Of a DNA stretch of 64,000 nt, positions 27,001-36,900 are shown piece by piece. A program made the position numbers and the translations under genes. Origin of the DNA: Siphlonurus alternatus (lineage: Eukaryota > Arthropoda > Insecta > Ephemeroptera > Siphlonuridae); the NCBI GenBank assembly GCA_949825025.1, contig OX463782.1, positions 29,490,759-29,554,758 on the forward strand, given 5' to 3'. The notes under the pieces were generated by a model, which saw only the letters and a program-made list of their open reading frames with translations, did no database searches and was not told where the DNA came from. Position 1 is the stretch's first letter; each line of letters starts with the position of its first letter.

Positions 27001-29061
27001 GAACATTATAAAAAGGTATATATAGGTTAATTTAACTGATGCTGGTGCTTATGCTTTAATTAATTTCTGTTCTTTCACAATTAATATAATATACTTACTA
27101 CAATGAAAACACATAGTAAAATTATATTTATGCATCGTACTAATAAACACATGATATTACTTAGCAAAAAAGGTAAAAAAAAAAAAGAAAAAAGAAATAG
27201 AGAATATATTTTAAGTCTGGTATTATTAATTACACGATACAATTTTGCATACAATTTTTCCTTGCAAGAAAAATTAATCTTCATACAAACAAATAAAGTT
27301 CAAGTTTTCTTGAAAGGAAGTATTGTATGCAATAGTTAAAAAGATTGTATCGTGTAATACCGACTTTAAGTGTCAAACTTCCTTCAAAATCGACGTGAAA
27401 CATACAGTGAAATATGTTATCGGCATGACATGACGTCACAGAATTTTTTATCTCGACCTTTGAGGGAGAGTTAGTTCAGACAACATGCAGGATATCTCAG
27501 TACAAACATTTCTTAATAGTTAAGTGTGGTTTCAAAGTGTCGGGATTTTTCATTATTGAGGAAAATCCGGCAATATTAATTATTAATATATTAATTAACA
27601 TTTACTATGGTTGAGGTAGATAGACTGCACATGAGCTCTTATATGATAGGGAGGTGGATATTTAGGGAGCTGATTTCTCCGGCCCCTCTTGGACTCACTT
27701 GACGTCCTCCTCCTCCCTCCTGCGCTGCTCTCGCTGCTTCTTGGTCAGCTCAGTGGCGTGTGTCACCTCTGTGTCCATTGCCGCGGCCGCGTGGAGGACC
27801 GCAGAGCCCACCCCCTCCGTGCCTTGCAGACAGTTCTGCCAACAGCGGCCCATCACACTGCCAGAAACACACATTTAGTTGAACTTGCATTTTACAAACT
27901 TAATTAAGCCGGTATTGCTTAATATGTTTATTTATTGCATTAAAATTTATCAAAAAAACTTAATTTAATTTTTGTTTGTGCTGTGTGTGGAGATATAAGG
28001 ATTTTCTCGTTTGAAAAGATCATAAATGTGGTATTTGCATAATTTTGCATGCTTTCATTCGTACCTTATGAAAAATATTAATATTGATTGATCTAGAGTG
28101 AGAAGAGCCAATCCCGAATTTTTTGTTTCTGTAAGTGAGCGCCATACAGGATTAAGATATCGTGTCATTTTTAGAGATAATAATATGACACATCGTAAAT
28201 GTAACTAGCTAGTTCTCTTATCAATCTCTACTAGAAGTATAATAAATAATAAATGTTGTAATTCATGAAAGTTATCTTAAACTTTCAACATGTTTTTTTT
28301 TAAGCATATAAGTGATAGTTGACTAACACAGTACGTCTGTTGACACTCAGAATCGTCATATATGTCACTATGAAATTTCAATACCAATTTACGTACACGC
28401 TTCACTTTATTTATAATAAAAATTATGAGTTATATATCATGTTCAATTTTTGTTCAGACTTTTTTGATCGCTCAAAATCAAAAAGATACTGTGACGTCAT
28501 AGTCATGTAATTAATTAAGGGTTCTTAAACATTTGCAAGACTATGACGTCACAGCTAGCATTTTAGAGTACAATTTTTAAGGGCGTTGGTTCAAAAATGT
28601 CTGAACGAAATTTAACAATATATTATATACAACTTTAGGTCCTATATCTGAAATTTAAAAAAAGTCATGAAGGTTATCCATTATAATTATATGAGACTGT
28701 CAGATACAAAACTATACATTTTTTGAAATAAGGGTTTTAAAAGTAATTCCTTTAGAATCGTTTAGAGCTAAACAAGAAATATAATATATATATATTATGT
28801 GTGTGTTAGAAAAAGATATTTGCAAGCGAGGTATCATATGGATGAATAAAAAGTAATTACAATTACCTTAAAAACTGGGCTGTCACCCTCGCTGATAGTT
28901 TACACTTCACACGATGCACTTAAAATCACACACACACAGTCTCAACGTGCACAATTAAAATATATAAATATAAAACCACACAAAAAATCTTTCAACAACA
29001 AACCGTTGTCCTCTTCAGTTGTAACTGAAGAGGACAACGGTTGTAATTACTTTTTATTCAT

Positions 29062-29156
<95 letters not shown>

Positions 29157-29766
29157 AAAATAAATGTCTGTTTTTGCATCTGGTGGTCTTAGATATGTAT
29201 TTCTTGCTAATTTCTTATTGGTTAGATATAATATATATTATACTGTAAACTCACGAAAATAAGACATAATTTCGCATTTATATACTAAATAATGTTATGG
29301 AATATTACATTGTTAGTTATGGAATAACTACAAAATGCATGCAAGAGGAAGTGACGTACAAAATTATACAAGTATCATGCAGTTAAAGATATATTTTAAA
29401 TTTTAGAGTAAACATTTGTTATCTTACCCGATTTCATTTTTGCTTGCTGCTACTTTACCAAGCTTTTGTAAAGACTTTCCATATAGTTCTTGTGCACTAG
29501 CTCTATACAAAATAACAGATAATTAATTTAAAATTACAATTAATTATTATTAAATCTTACCTAGTCTTCATAAAATCAAGATAGTCTTTTGTAACTTTTT
29601 GACCTTCTTTTACTCTTCTTAATAATTTTTCATAAGTATTAAAATTTCCTAATTCTGAATCCTGTAAAACAAAATTATTAATTAATAAGTACTTAAGTAA
29701 AAACTAATTATAAACATTAAATACCCAAAAGTTTTCCTTGAAGGAGGCTGGTTCGCTGCTTGCCAT
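24049..29766 (-). CDS. PSTPIP-like F-BAR and SH3 domain adaptor
   Basis: Nine coding exons in transcript order: 29766-29725, 29661-29561, 29502-29428, 27857-27699, 26748-26610, 26024-25899, 25571-25473, 25411-24854, 24189-24049. Splice sites and phases agree; the product is 479 residues. It starts [20 protein letters not shown], matching the F-BAR start of the PSTPIP group. Residues about 5-255 form the F-BAR coiled helices (for example [20 protein letters not shown] and [20 protein letters not shown]). Residues 256-425 are an acidic, proline-containing linker with tyrosine motifs EYESI, MYAEI and KPPRR. The C-terminal SH3 domain (VIYNYEAK through [10 protein letters not shown]) closes the protein. 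Family members bind curved membrane and link cortical actin, PEST phosphatases and WASP. Human PSTPIP1 has the same layout and similar length; Nostrin or CIP4 is less likely because the linker lacks an HR1 domain and the N-terminus differs. Confidence 0.88.
24238..24450. mobile_element. Possible MITE in the last intron of the PSTPIP-like gene
   Basis: A CpG-rich block in an AT-rich intron. The ends are weak inverted repeats (GGATCCATATGCCGA on the left, TCGCCATGTGAATCC on the right) with inner GCGATG and CGCATC motifs. No clear target duplication. A transposon remnant is the likeliest explanation, but the evidence is composition and imperfect termini only. Confidence 0.35.
26101..26253. mobile_element. 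MITE family 4, copy A
   Basis: Inverted-repeat element starting TAAGCCGGAATTATAATACA and ending TAATATAGACTTA, with inner inverted CTTGCAA motifs around TTCATTTGTTTGTATGGAG. It shares ends and interior with 27212-27367 and 36838-36975, all inside introns of the two minus-strand genes. Confidence 0.65.
26490..26606. mobile_element. Short palindromic MITE, family 1, copy C, abutting a splice donor
   Basis: Contains GGCCTTGTTAATCACCGCGC (26527-26546) and inverted GGGCATGTTGATTAACA, homologous to copies A and B. Its right end (GGCGCCGACTT) reaches the GTAAGT donor of the PSTPIP-like exon that ends at 26610, so the intronic part of that splice site appears to lie within or next to the element. 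Confidence 0.6.
27212..27367. mobile_element. MITE family 4, copy B
   Basis: Ends TAAGTCTGGTATTA and GTGTAATACCGACTTTA are inverted repeats; inside, ACACGATACAATTTT faces AAAGATTGTATCGTGT. The interior ATACAAACAAATAAAGTTCA is shared with the 36838 copy. A further degraded left end (TTAAGCCGGTATTGC) sits at 27904 with a related interior to about 28020. Confidence 0.7.
28430..28625. mobile_element. Foldback element with paired CRE-like motifs
   Basis: Inner arms 28489-28504 (CTGTGACGTCATAGTC) and 28539-28554 are perfect 16-bp inverted repeats around a 34-nt spacer. Outer arms near 28441-28466 and 28591-28616 (GTTCAATTTTTGTTCAGAC against GTCTGAACGAAATTTAAC) extend the fold. It lies in the 27.9-29.4 kb intron of the PSTPIP-like gene. 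Each inner arm carries TGACGTCA. Confidence 0.6.
28836..29067. repeat. Nested inverted repeats next to a (TA)n tract
   Basis: A perfect 27-nt inverted repeat (28836-28862, ATATGGATGAATAAAAAGTA onward; right arm 29041-29067) encloses a second, nearly uninterrupted hairpin at 29002-29043 made of CCGTTGTCCTCTTCAG and CTGAAGAGGACAACGG with a very short loop. The region between holds a (CA)n stretch. Likely a foldback transposable element; no coding capacity. Confidence 0.75.
29064..29154. repeat. (TA)n microsatellite
   Basis: About 45 uninterrupted TA units directly following the inverted repeat at 28836-29067, in an intron of the PSTPIP-like gene. Confidence 0.97.
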
Positions 29767-30310
29767 TATGTGCTCTGTTGTTGTCAGACTGAGCTGTGAG
29801 TGGCTCACGGACGTCTTATCTCACTTCCTTGTGGTGCTGGCCACATAGGAAGTACAAGAAATGACAGCCACACAGCCAGTCAACTTCTAGGAGTATGAAT
29901 TTAAGAGAGTACTTACAGCCTTATCTCTAATTAGCATTAATTGATAGGAAGATGTAATTAAGCAGAATCTGTAGATCATTGAAAAAAGTGTTTATACTGA
30001 TATTTATTTTGTTCTTTGTGATAAATAATTTCAAAAATTTTTGTTATCTTATCTATTATTATATTCCAATTGCTGCAATTTATAAGAACACTCTGATGAC
30101 AAAGTGGGAATACCATGAAAAATAGTTACGTTTCCTTTTTTCTTTCTGTATTATTATTGCCCCTTACTGTACGGAAGTACTGTAGTTTTAAATGTTAGGT
30201 ACTATAATGTCATTTGCTCATTTACAAGAAAAAAAAACTTGCTTGAGGTGGTGTACATTTTAATTTAGGTCAGCAGATCACTTGCAGTTGATAGAAAAAA
30301 TGTTTTGATC

Positions 30311-30485
30311 TGCGGATACAGGCGCGGATACAGGGGGTGGGCTGTAGCCCCCCCCCCCCCCCGAAATTTTGGATTTATCATGGGCAATATAGGCATTTCC
30401 CCCACTCCAATTTTTTTTTTTAACATTGGCCTTATGGAGACTGCCCCTCCCGAAATTTTTTTCTGGATCCGCGCCTGTGCAGATA
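30311..30485. mobile_element. hAT-like MITE, family 3, copy B
   Basis: The element spans 30319-30477, starting CAGGCGCGGATACAG and ending CTGGATCCGCGCCTG. Flanks TGCGGATA (30311-30318) and TGCAGATA (30478-30485) match at 7 of 8 bases, consistent with an aged 8-bp hAT target duplication. It has the same ends as the 22641-22802 copy, and an internal C run next to GAAATTTTGG. Confidence 0.82.
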
Positions 30486-33430
30486 CTAATAAAATACCTG
30501 AAAAAAGTTTATTTTTCTTGCAGAACTATTTTAACTTTTTAAACCGTACCTAAACAAAGTTGGAAATTATTTTTTATTTTGAAGTCATAATTCTAAAGTT
30601 GATTTAATTTAAGACTTCAGAACAAAAACCTTTGTACCTCTATGTTGTATTATGTACAGCCACTTGAGGAAATAATAAATTAATTAATTCTGTAGTAATA
30701 AAACTGATTATAGCTGCTACCAATTGATACTTCCTTGTCTAATTTGCCAGAAGAAATTGTAGCTAAATTAATTAATTCCAAGGCGACAATATTACCAATC
30801 TATAACTAGAATATTTATTTTTCCAAAATAACACAATTTTCCAAAAAAATGGTTAACTTTTAACAACCTAAATTTAATTATTTTTAAAAAATAATAATAT
30901 GCTATTAGTGTAACAAAAATAAAAGAACTTTCTTTTTTTTTTTTGAAAAATGGCACATTTATTTACCTTTCATTTTTTAAATTTTCCATAATTTGTCATG
31001 GTTTTTTTATCATTTATTTGTCAGATATCATTTAACCCAACCATTTTCACTCATATAATTGTTCCTTTTTTACCTCAACAAAACGTGAAAAAAGTTTTCT
31101 TATTTTGTAAGAAATAAAGTTTTAATTACTTTTTTTTTTTTTTTTTTGTTCTAAAAAAAAAAAAAAAATGGCAATCTGAGTGTTTATAGCACAACACATT
31201 TTTCCCATATATCTCTTCACTGCACTGCACGGATTTCGTCCTACACACTTTTTCAAATCTTCATAGTAACATTTTTTTTTTTAACAAGATGGAGCACTAG
31301 CGCAGTTTAATGTGTATTATTTTTTTGTTTGGAACTTTTAAACTCTTCATTTTTTATATTTTTTTGTGTGTAATAATAATAATAATCATACATAATGAAA
31401 AATACATTATATATTTATATATATTAGCTATACACAATTAAAAACACTATATTATTTAATTAAATTTATTTTATACATTAGCACTCATTTTTTTAAATTT
31501 TTTATATTTATATATTTTTTATATTATTAATTAAATAATGTTCATTGTTATAAGTTAATTAAAAAAAAAGTATTCATACTTTTATCTAATAAGGTCTTTG
31601 AAATATATGAAACATTTTTTTTTCTTTCTATTTCTTTATATATAATGTTATTTTAATACAATTGTTGTTCAATGGCTGCCTTGATTGTTGCTACCTTCAA
31701 TACAGACTTGTTTGTATATCAACAATGGCAAGAAAACAACAGAGACCAAAAAACAAATAATAAAACTTGTGCAGGATTTTATTTTGTCATGGCTTATAAA
31801 ATGTTGTGTTTTTTTTTACTTTAAATCTTGGCACTTCCATTCTTCTACCCACAATATTAATAAGTAATATTAAGTAGGCCCACTCATGCATAAAATAATA
31901 ATATTAATAATAATATAAAAAATTTGGCAGTGGGTGAAAAAAAAAAATTGTGTTGTCTGTTAAACATAACAAAGAGATCAAAAACAAATATTTTAATCTT
32001 AGATAATTAATTATTGATAGAAAAAGTTGCTTTGATATTGTGTTATAGCTTTGTTTATATTTTTATATATATTACTAAAATAATAATTAATTAAATCACA
32101 AAAATTGTAAGTTACTGTCTTACTTCATTTAACTTTTATTGTTTCATTAAATAATTAATATTTTTAAGATAAATATTTGAGATAAAAAACTTGCCAAATA
32201 ATTCAATGGAATTGCAATGAGGAATTGCAATCTACACATTAGATGTAGAAAGGTTTCAGAAAATGTGTGGGGTTCTTTTCCTTTAATTTTTTTTTTAACC
32301 ATGCATCTTGCTTCATAATTATAAAAATGAAAAAATTGTGAGCAAGAAAATTTAATATAATAATAATTATAATCACATATTAATAATTAAATTGAAATAT
32401 TTGGAAAATATAAATAGTAAAAAAAAAAAAATACTATAAAAAGTAGATGGAAAGATTGCATTTATAAGTATAATTGTAATTTTTAATGGCAGTAATATTT
32501 TTGTAATAAATATCATATAAGTAACTTAATTTTAAGTTTAATTCTAATACTTTGGGCACATAGTTGTACTAGATAAGCACTAACTTTTAAAACCCACACA
32601 TATTGAGGGACATTTTTTTTTTATTACTTGGCAACTTTTTTATATTGATCATTTGTATGTTTTATTTGGCGGTTGATTCATAATTATATTCCGTGATGTC
32701 AAATGATGTGGCAAATGAAAAAAAAAAAAAAAAAAAAGAGAGCATAATTGTTAGCAAAGTAGACAAAAGACATCTAAGTTACAGACAAAACTAAAGAGAG
32801 GGCAATAATACAATCATAATCTATCTACACTTCTTATTCAAAAGAATACCATTAACTTGGTGGAATGATTATTATAAAATTGCAAATTAACTTAAATATT
32901 CGTTTCAAATATAATTATATTTAATTTTTTTAAACTATATATAAAAATTGTTCTTTGTGCCTTTCAATTATAGAAGATGTCTATATATATACAAAATAAA
33001 ATAAAAATTGGGTCATTATTTAAAACATACATATTTATATAATTATTTAAAAATATAATTTTTTTAAGTATTTTACTTTGTTTATTTATATATTTATATA
33101 TATAAAGAAAAAAAAATGAATGACCCCAATAAATATTATGCACCAAATATTTGCAATTTCATTTCTCTTTATCAATAAAAAAAAATTGTTTTTAAGTATT
33201 TAATTACATTTCAATGCATATAGCAGCATAAAAGAAGAATAAAAATAATATTCTTAAATGTTATTTAAAACTATGTAAATATTAACTGAAAAACTAAAAG
33301 CTACTCTTAAAAGACAATAAAAACAATAACTCCTAATTAAAAAAAAAAAAAAATCATAGCATTTGCAGCATTAGCAACAGTGGGCAAAAACATAGCCAAG
33401 CTGCGTGATGGGGCGGAAACAATATAAAAA

Positions 33431-33522
33431 AGTTAGCCTGTATGAGCTCTTAACGAGTCAATGGCAATTACAACTTGATGATGATCATACAGAATAAAAG
33501 AAGAGCTCATACAAGCCTAACT
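33431..33522 (-). ncRNA. Candidate microRNA-like hairpin downstream of da
   Basis: On the minus strand the 5' arm GTTAGGCTTGTATGAGCTCT pairs with the 3' arm AGAGCTCATACAGGCTAAC, forming about 20 pairs with one bulged base, across a loop of about 50 nt. It begins about 400 nt after the da stop codon, on the da strand, so it could be part of the da 3' UTR or an independent transcript. I do not recognise a conserved microRNA seed. A small inverted-repeat transposon is an equally possible explanation. Confidence 0.3.
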
Positions 33523-33921
33523 ACCAATTGCAATATTTCTCATTTTTACCAATGACACAGAAGCACATTTTTTTTCTATTTTCAAGAGTACTAAAAAATA
33601 TATAGTTTAAATAATAAACAAAGAAAATTTTAACTCTTGTTATTAATTAATTTAAACAAAAAAAAAATCTTACTGTGTCAAAAATACAATTATTAAAATA
33701 AAAATACACATAAATGGCATTATATATAAAATAATAATAATAATATTAGTTTTTGTTTTCACTCTGTTCACTTTTGTCATGAGGCTTTCAATAGTTTTGT
33801 GAGGCGGTGGCACTGGGAGGGAGAATTGTCATTTTAGTGTCTCAAGGTCACGACGGCACTGCTAGTGCGGGGGACACAGTGATGCCCTCAGCGTCCACGG
33901 GGAGGAGGACGCCAGCTACTG

Positions 33922-36900
33922 CTACTGTGGAGGACCTCCGTGGGACATCGGGGGCTGAGGACCCTGTGGAGGACAACAAACCATCAGCACTTGGAGTGTT
34001 TGTACAATCTAATTTTTTTCCATATTTTTATTTAAAGTTAAAAAACAAAAGAGCTAGAATTACATATTGCTTCAGGGAGGCTCGTTTAATCAATTTAATA
34101 TTTTACTTAATGGTGTATTGTAATGTATTTTAATCTAGTTATTTATTCTTAGTCTAATCGCCTGAAGGCCAAATTCTGCAAGCTCCTTTGCAGCGACCAG
34201 TATACAGCAAACATATTTGTAAACTAAATTCTTTTTCTATGAACTAATCTCCATATCGTCAAAATATCTGGAGTCAACTTGACAGATTTTGGCTAAATAT
34301 AATAGATTATTTGGTACCATGACGATATATTTTATCTGTAATAATTGCATAAACTCACAGGCATGGAGGCGTAGGGCGGTGCCATGTGAGGGGGGTGTCC
34401 CATATGGTGAGCGGACATTTTGGGACCGTCCTCCGCTTTCTCTTCCTCCCGCCGCTTGAGACACGCCGCCTTGGGGTTGAGGTTACGCTCTGTAAGAGAC
34501 AACAAGGGTTAGTCAACGAGCCAATCAGAGGAACAGAAGAAAACAACCCTGCACCAATCACACGCCACTAGCAGGACTTAGGTCTCCCAATGTAAGAGCA
34601 AACTTTTATAGACCATCCGAATATTGAAATGTGGTTATACTTGAATAAATTATTTTTATGTTTAGAAAAAATGTTAAAAATAAATGATACAAGCATTACT
34701 GTTAATAATTTAATATGTTTGTTTTGTTTTTAATAAAATTTAATGAACATATTGATAGTATTATATTGATAATGTTGCACCATGTTTCATAATTCATGTT
34801 AAATTTAAAAGAAAATTATAAATTATTTATAAAGTAGCATTGTACTTATAATAAAATAGTAATAATAAAAAAAAATCATCAAATCGAAGTATTGGTTGGC
34901 TTTTGGGTCAATTATCACATTACTAGTCTTGTAGTTCCCTAATTATCTGTGTTTGAAATAAAAATGGTTAACAATTTTTATTTCATAATCCAATGACAAT
35001 GATTTAGTATTTTAAGCATACAGGAAAATTATAGAAAATTCTCTAAAAATACAGGGTACATGGCTCACATGACTTATAAAATTAAGTATAGTGTTTCCAT
35101 AGCAAGGAAAATCCTATTATTAAGTTGATAACAATGTAATTTGAAATTTAATTTAATAAACACATACAATAATTTAATTATTTTACAAAAAGTTCCCCAT
35201 TTTTATTCTCTCTACAAAAATATAAAACATACACATATCAAATATACTACTATCAATATATTTTAATAAAAAAAAAAGGATAAGAAGCTGTTACAATATA
35301 TTGTTTCATTGTAAATTTGAAAAAAATAAATAAAAATGGAGCGAGAGTTCACATTTATCGTCATCAAGGTCATCATCATCGTCATGATAATCTATGCAGT
35401 TTGCGAGGGCGCGGTGCAGGTCGGGCGGAAGTTCAAGGGTGGCCCGGCTACCTCGAACTTGCTGCTCCAACTGCATGATCACTTCCACGGCCATGTTCAG
35501 GATACCGAGTTTCGTCTGAGGTTTATCCGTCTTCAGGTGTTGCATGCACATCCGACCTAACTCCTTCAATGCTTCGTTGATGTCTCGAATACGTATCCTA
35601 AAAGAGAAAATAATTCTAGTTGGTATTTACCTCTAACTTGCTGTTCCAGCTGTGTAATGATCTCCACTGCCTGGTGTAGTACGGTAAGCTTAGTCTCGAC
35701 TTTATCGTTCTTTAGATGTGACATGCACATGCGTCCAAGTTCCTTGAATGCCTCATTTATGTCTTTGACCCGAATCCTGCAACAAGGAGTAATACCGAGT
35801 CCGATATAGAAAAAATTATTAGGAAGGCGGAAAAGAAAAAAAAAAAAAAAAAGCTAACTTTTTTTACTTTTTTTTTTGGTTTTAAATATTAATTATAAAA
35901 AAAAAAATCAAACTTTTTATTGCAAACACGAAAAAGAAAACAACACTCCCCCTAAGTAACTGAGTCCCACTCTCTTCTTTTTTTATATTACGAGGGTTAC
36001 AAAGATAGCAAATTGAGGCATGCTAAAGGAGGGATTTGGACATCGCATTAATCCAAAAAAACGTTACTATCGAGGCTAATTTTTTCTACCACACTTTTTT
36101 TTTTTTTTTAATTTACGGCAGTAGAAATCACCGCACTCATGTGCTGTAGTTACAATGATGTAACATCAATGTTAAATTACATTGCCACGTAGGACAGCGT
36201 AGCTTAAATCAATGTTAGACATTATTGTAAATTCAGCAACTTACCTTTCGTTAAGACATCATTTGAAGAACAATGGTTCTAGTCTATTGAAAATAAATGA
36301 AGCTCTAAATTTGCAAATAAAAAATTTGTTACAAAGCAAATCATAACTATTACAGTTTAGCTTTGCTTTGTTTTCTTTTAATTTTGCAATCTTTGCTTAC
36401 AGCAGGCATTAAGAAAAAAGTAAAAAAAAAAAAATATATATTATTTTGTGAAAGTAAGAAGGAAGATAAAAAGAACATATAATGTACTGTTCAGTAACCT
36501 TTTCATGCAATCACAATGTTTTTAACATCAAAAACAGCAGTTCTGTTCCATATTCCTCAGTAAATGACCAAAAATTGATCTTTTCATGACAAGATTACTG
36601 AACGTTTTAGGATTAAAAAACAACAACAGCATGAAGTGTACAGAATTGTTGGTCAAAATTATAATTATTTCACAGCAAATGAGAAACAAGGCAGTGACTG
36701 TCCAACAACAATGTACTACATTTATAAAAATAAAATTTTATTTGTGTCATTAATTTATTGAAATAATTACATTTAGTAGCAGAGTTCACAGTGAAATACA
36801 AAATACAGTAAAATAAAATAAAATGGCAGTACTCTATTAAGCCTGTATTACATGATACAATTTTTCCTTACAAGAAAATGTCATCTCCATACAAACAAAT

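Larger units (their letters stand above)
29767..33921. other. Region between the PSTPIP-like start codon and the da stop codon
   Basis: The first few hundred bases (29767-30000) should hold the 5' UTR and promoter of the PSTPIP-like gene on the minus strand. A hAT-like MITE lies at 30319-30477. From about 30600 to 33900 the DNA is extremely A/T-rich with long A and T runs and no coding frame; part of it is presumably the da 3' UTR. The hairpin at 33431-33522 is the only compact structure that stands out. Confidence 0.5.

Noticed and set aside
34237..34561. Short frames over the da exon at 34359-34489
   Set aside because: Wrong frames; the correct one reads [18 protein letters not shown].
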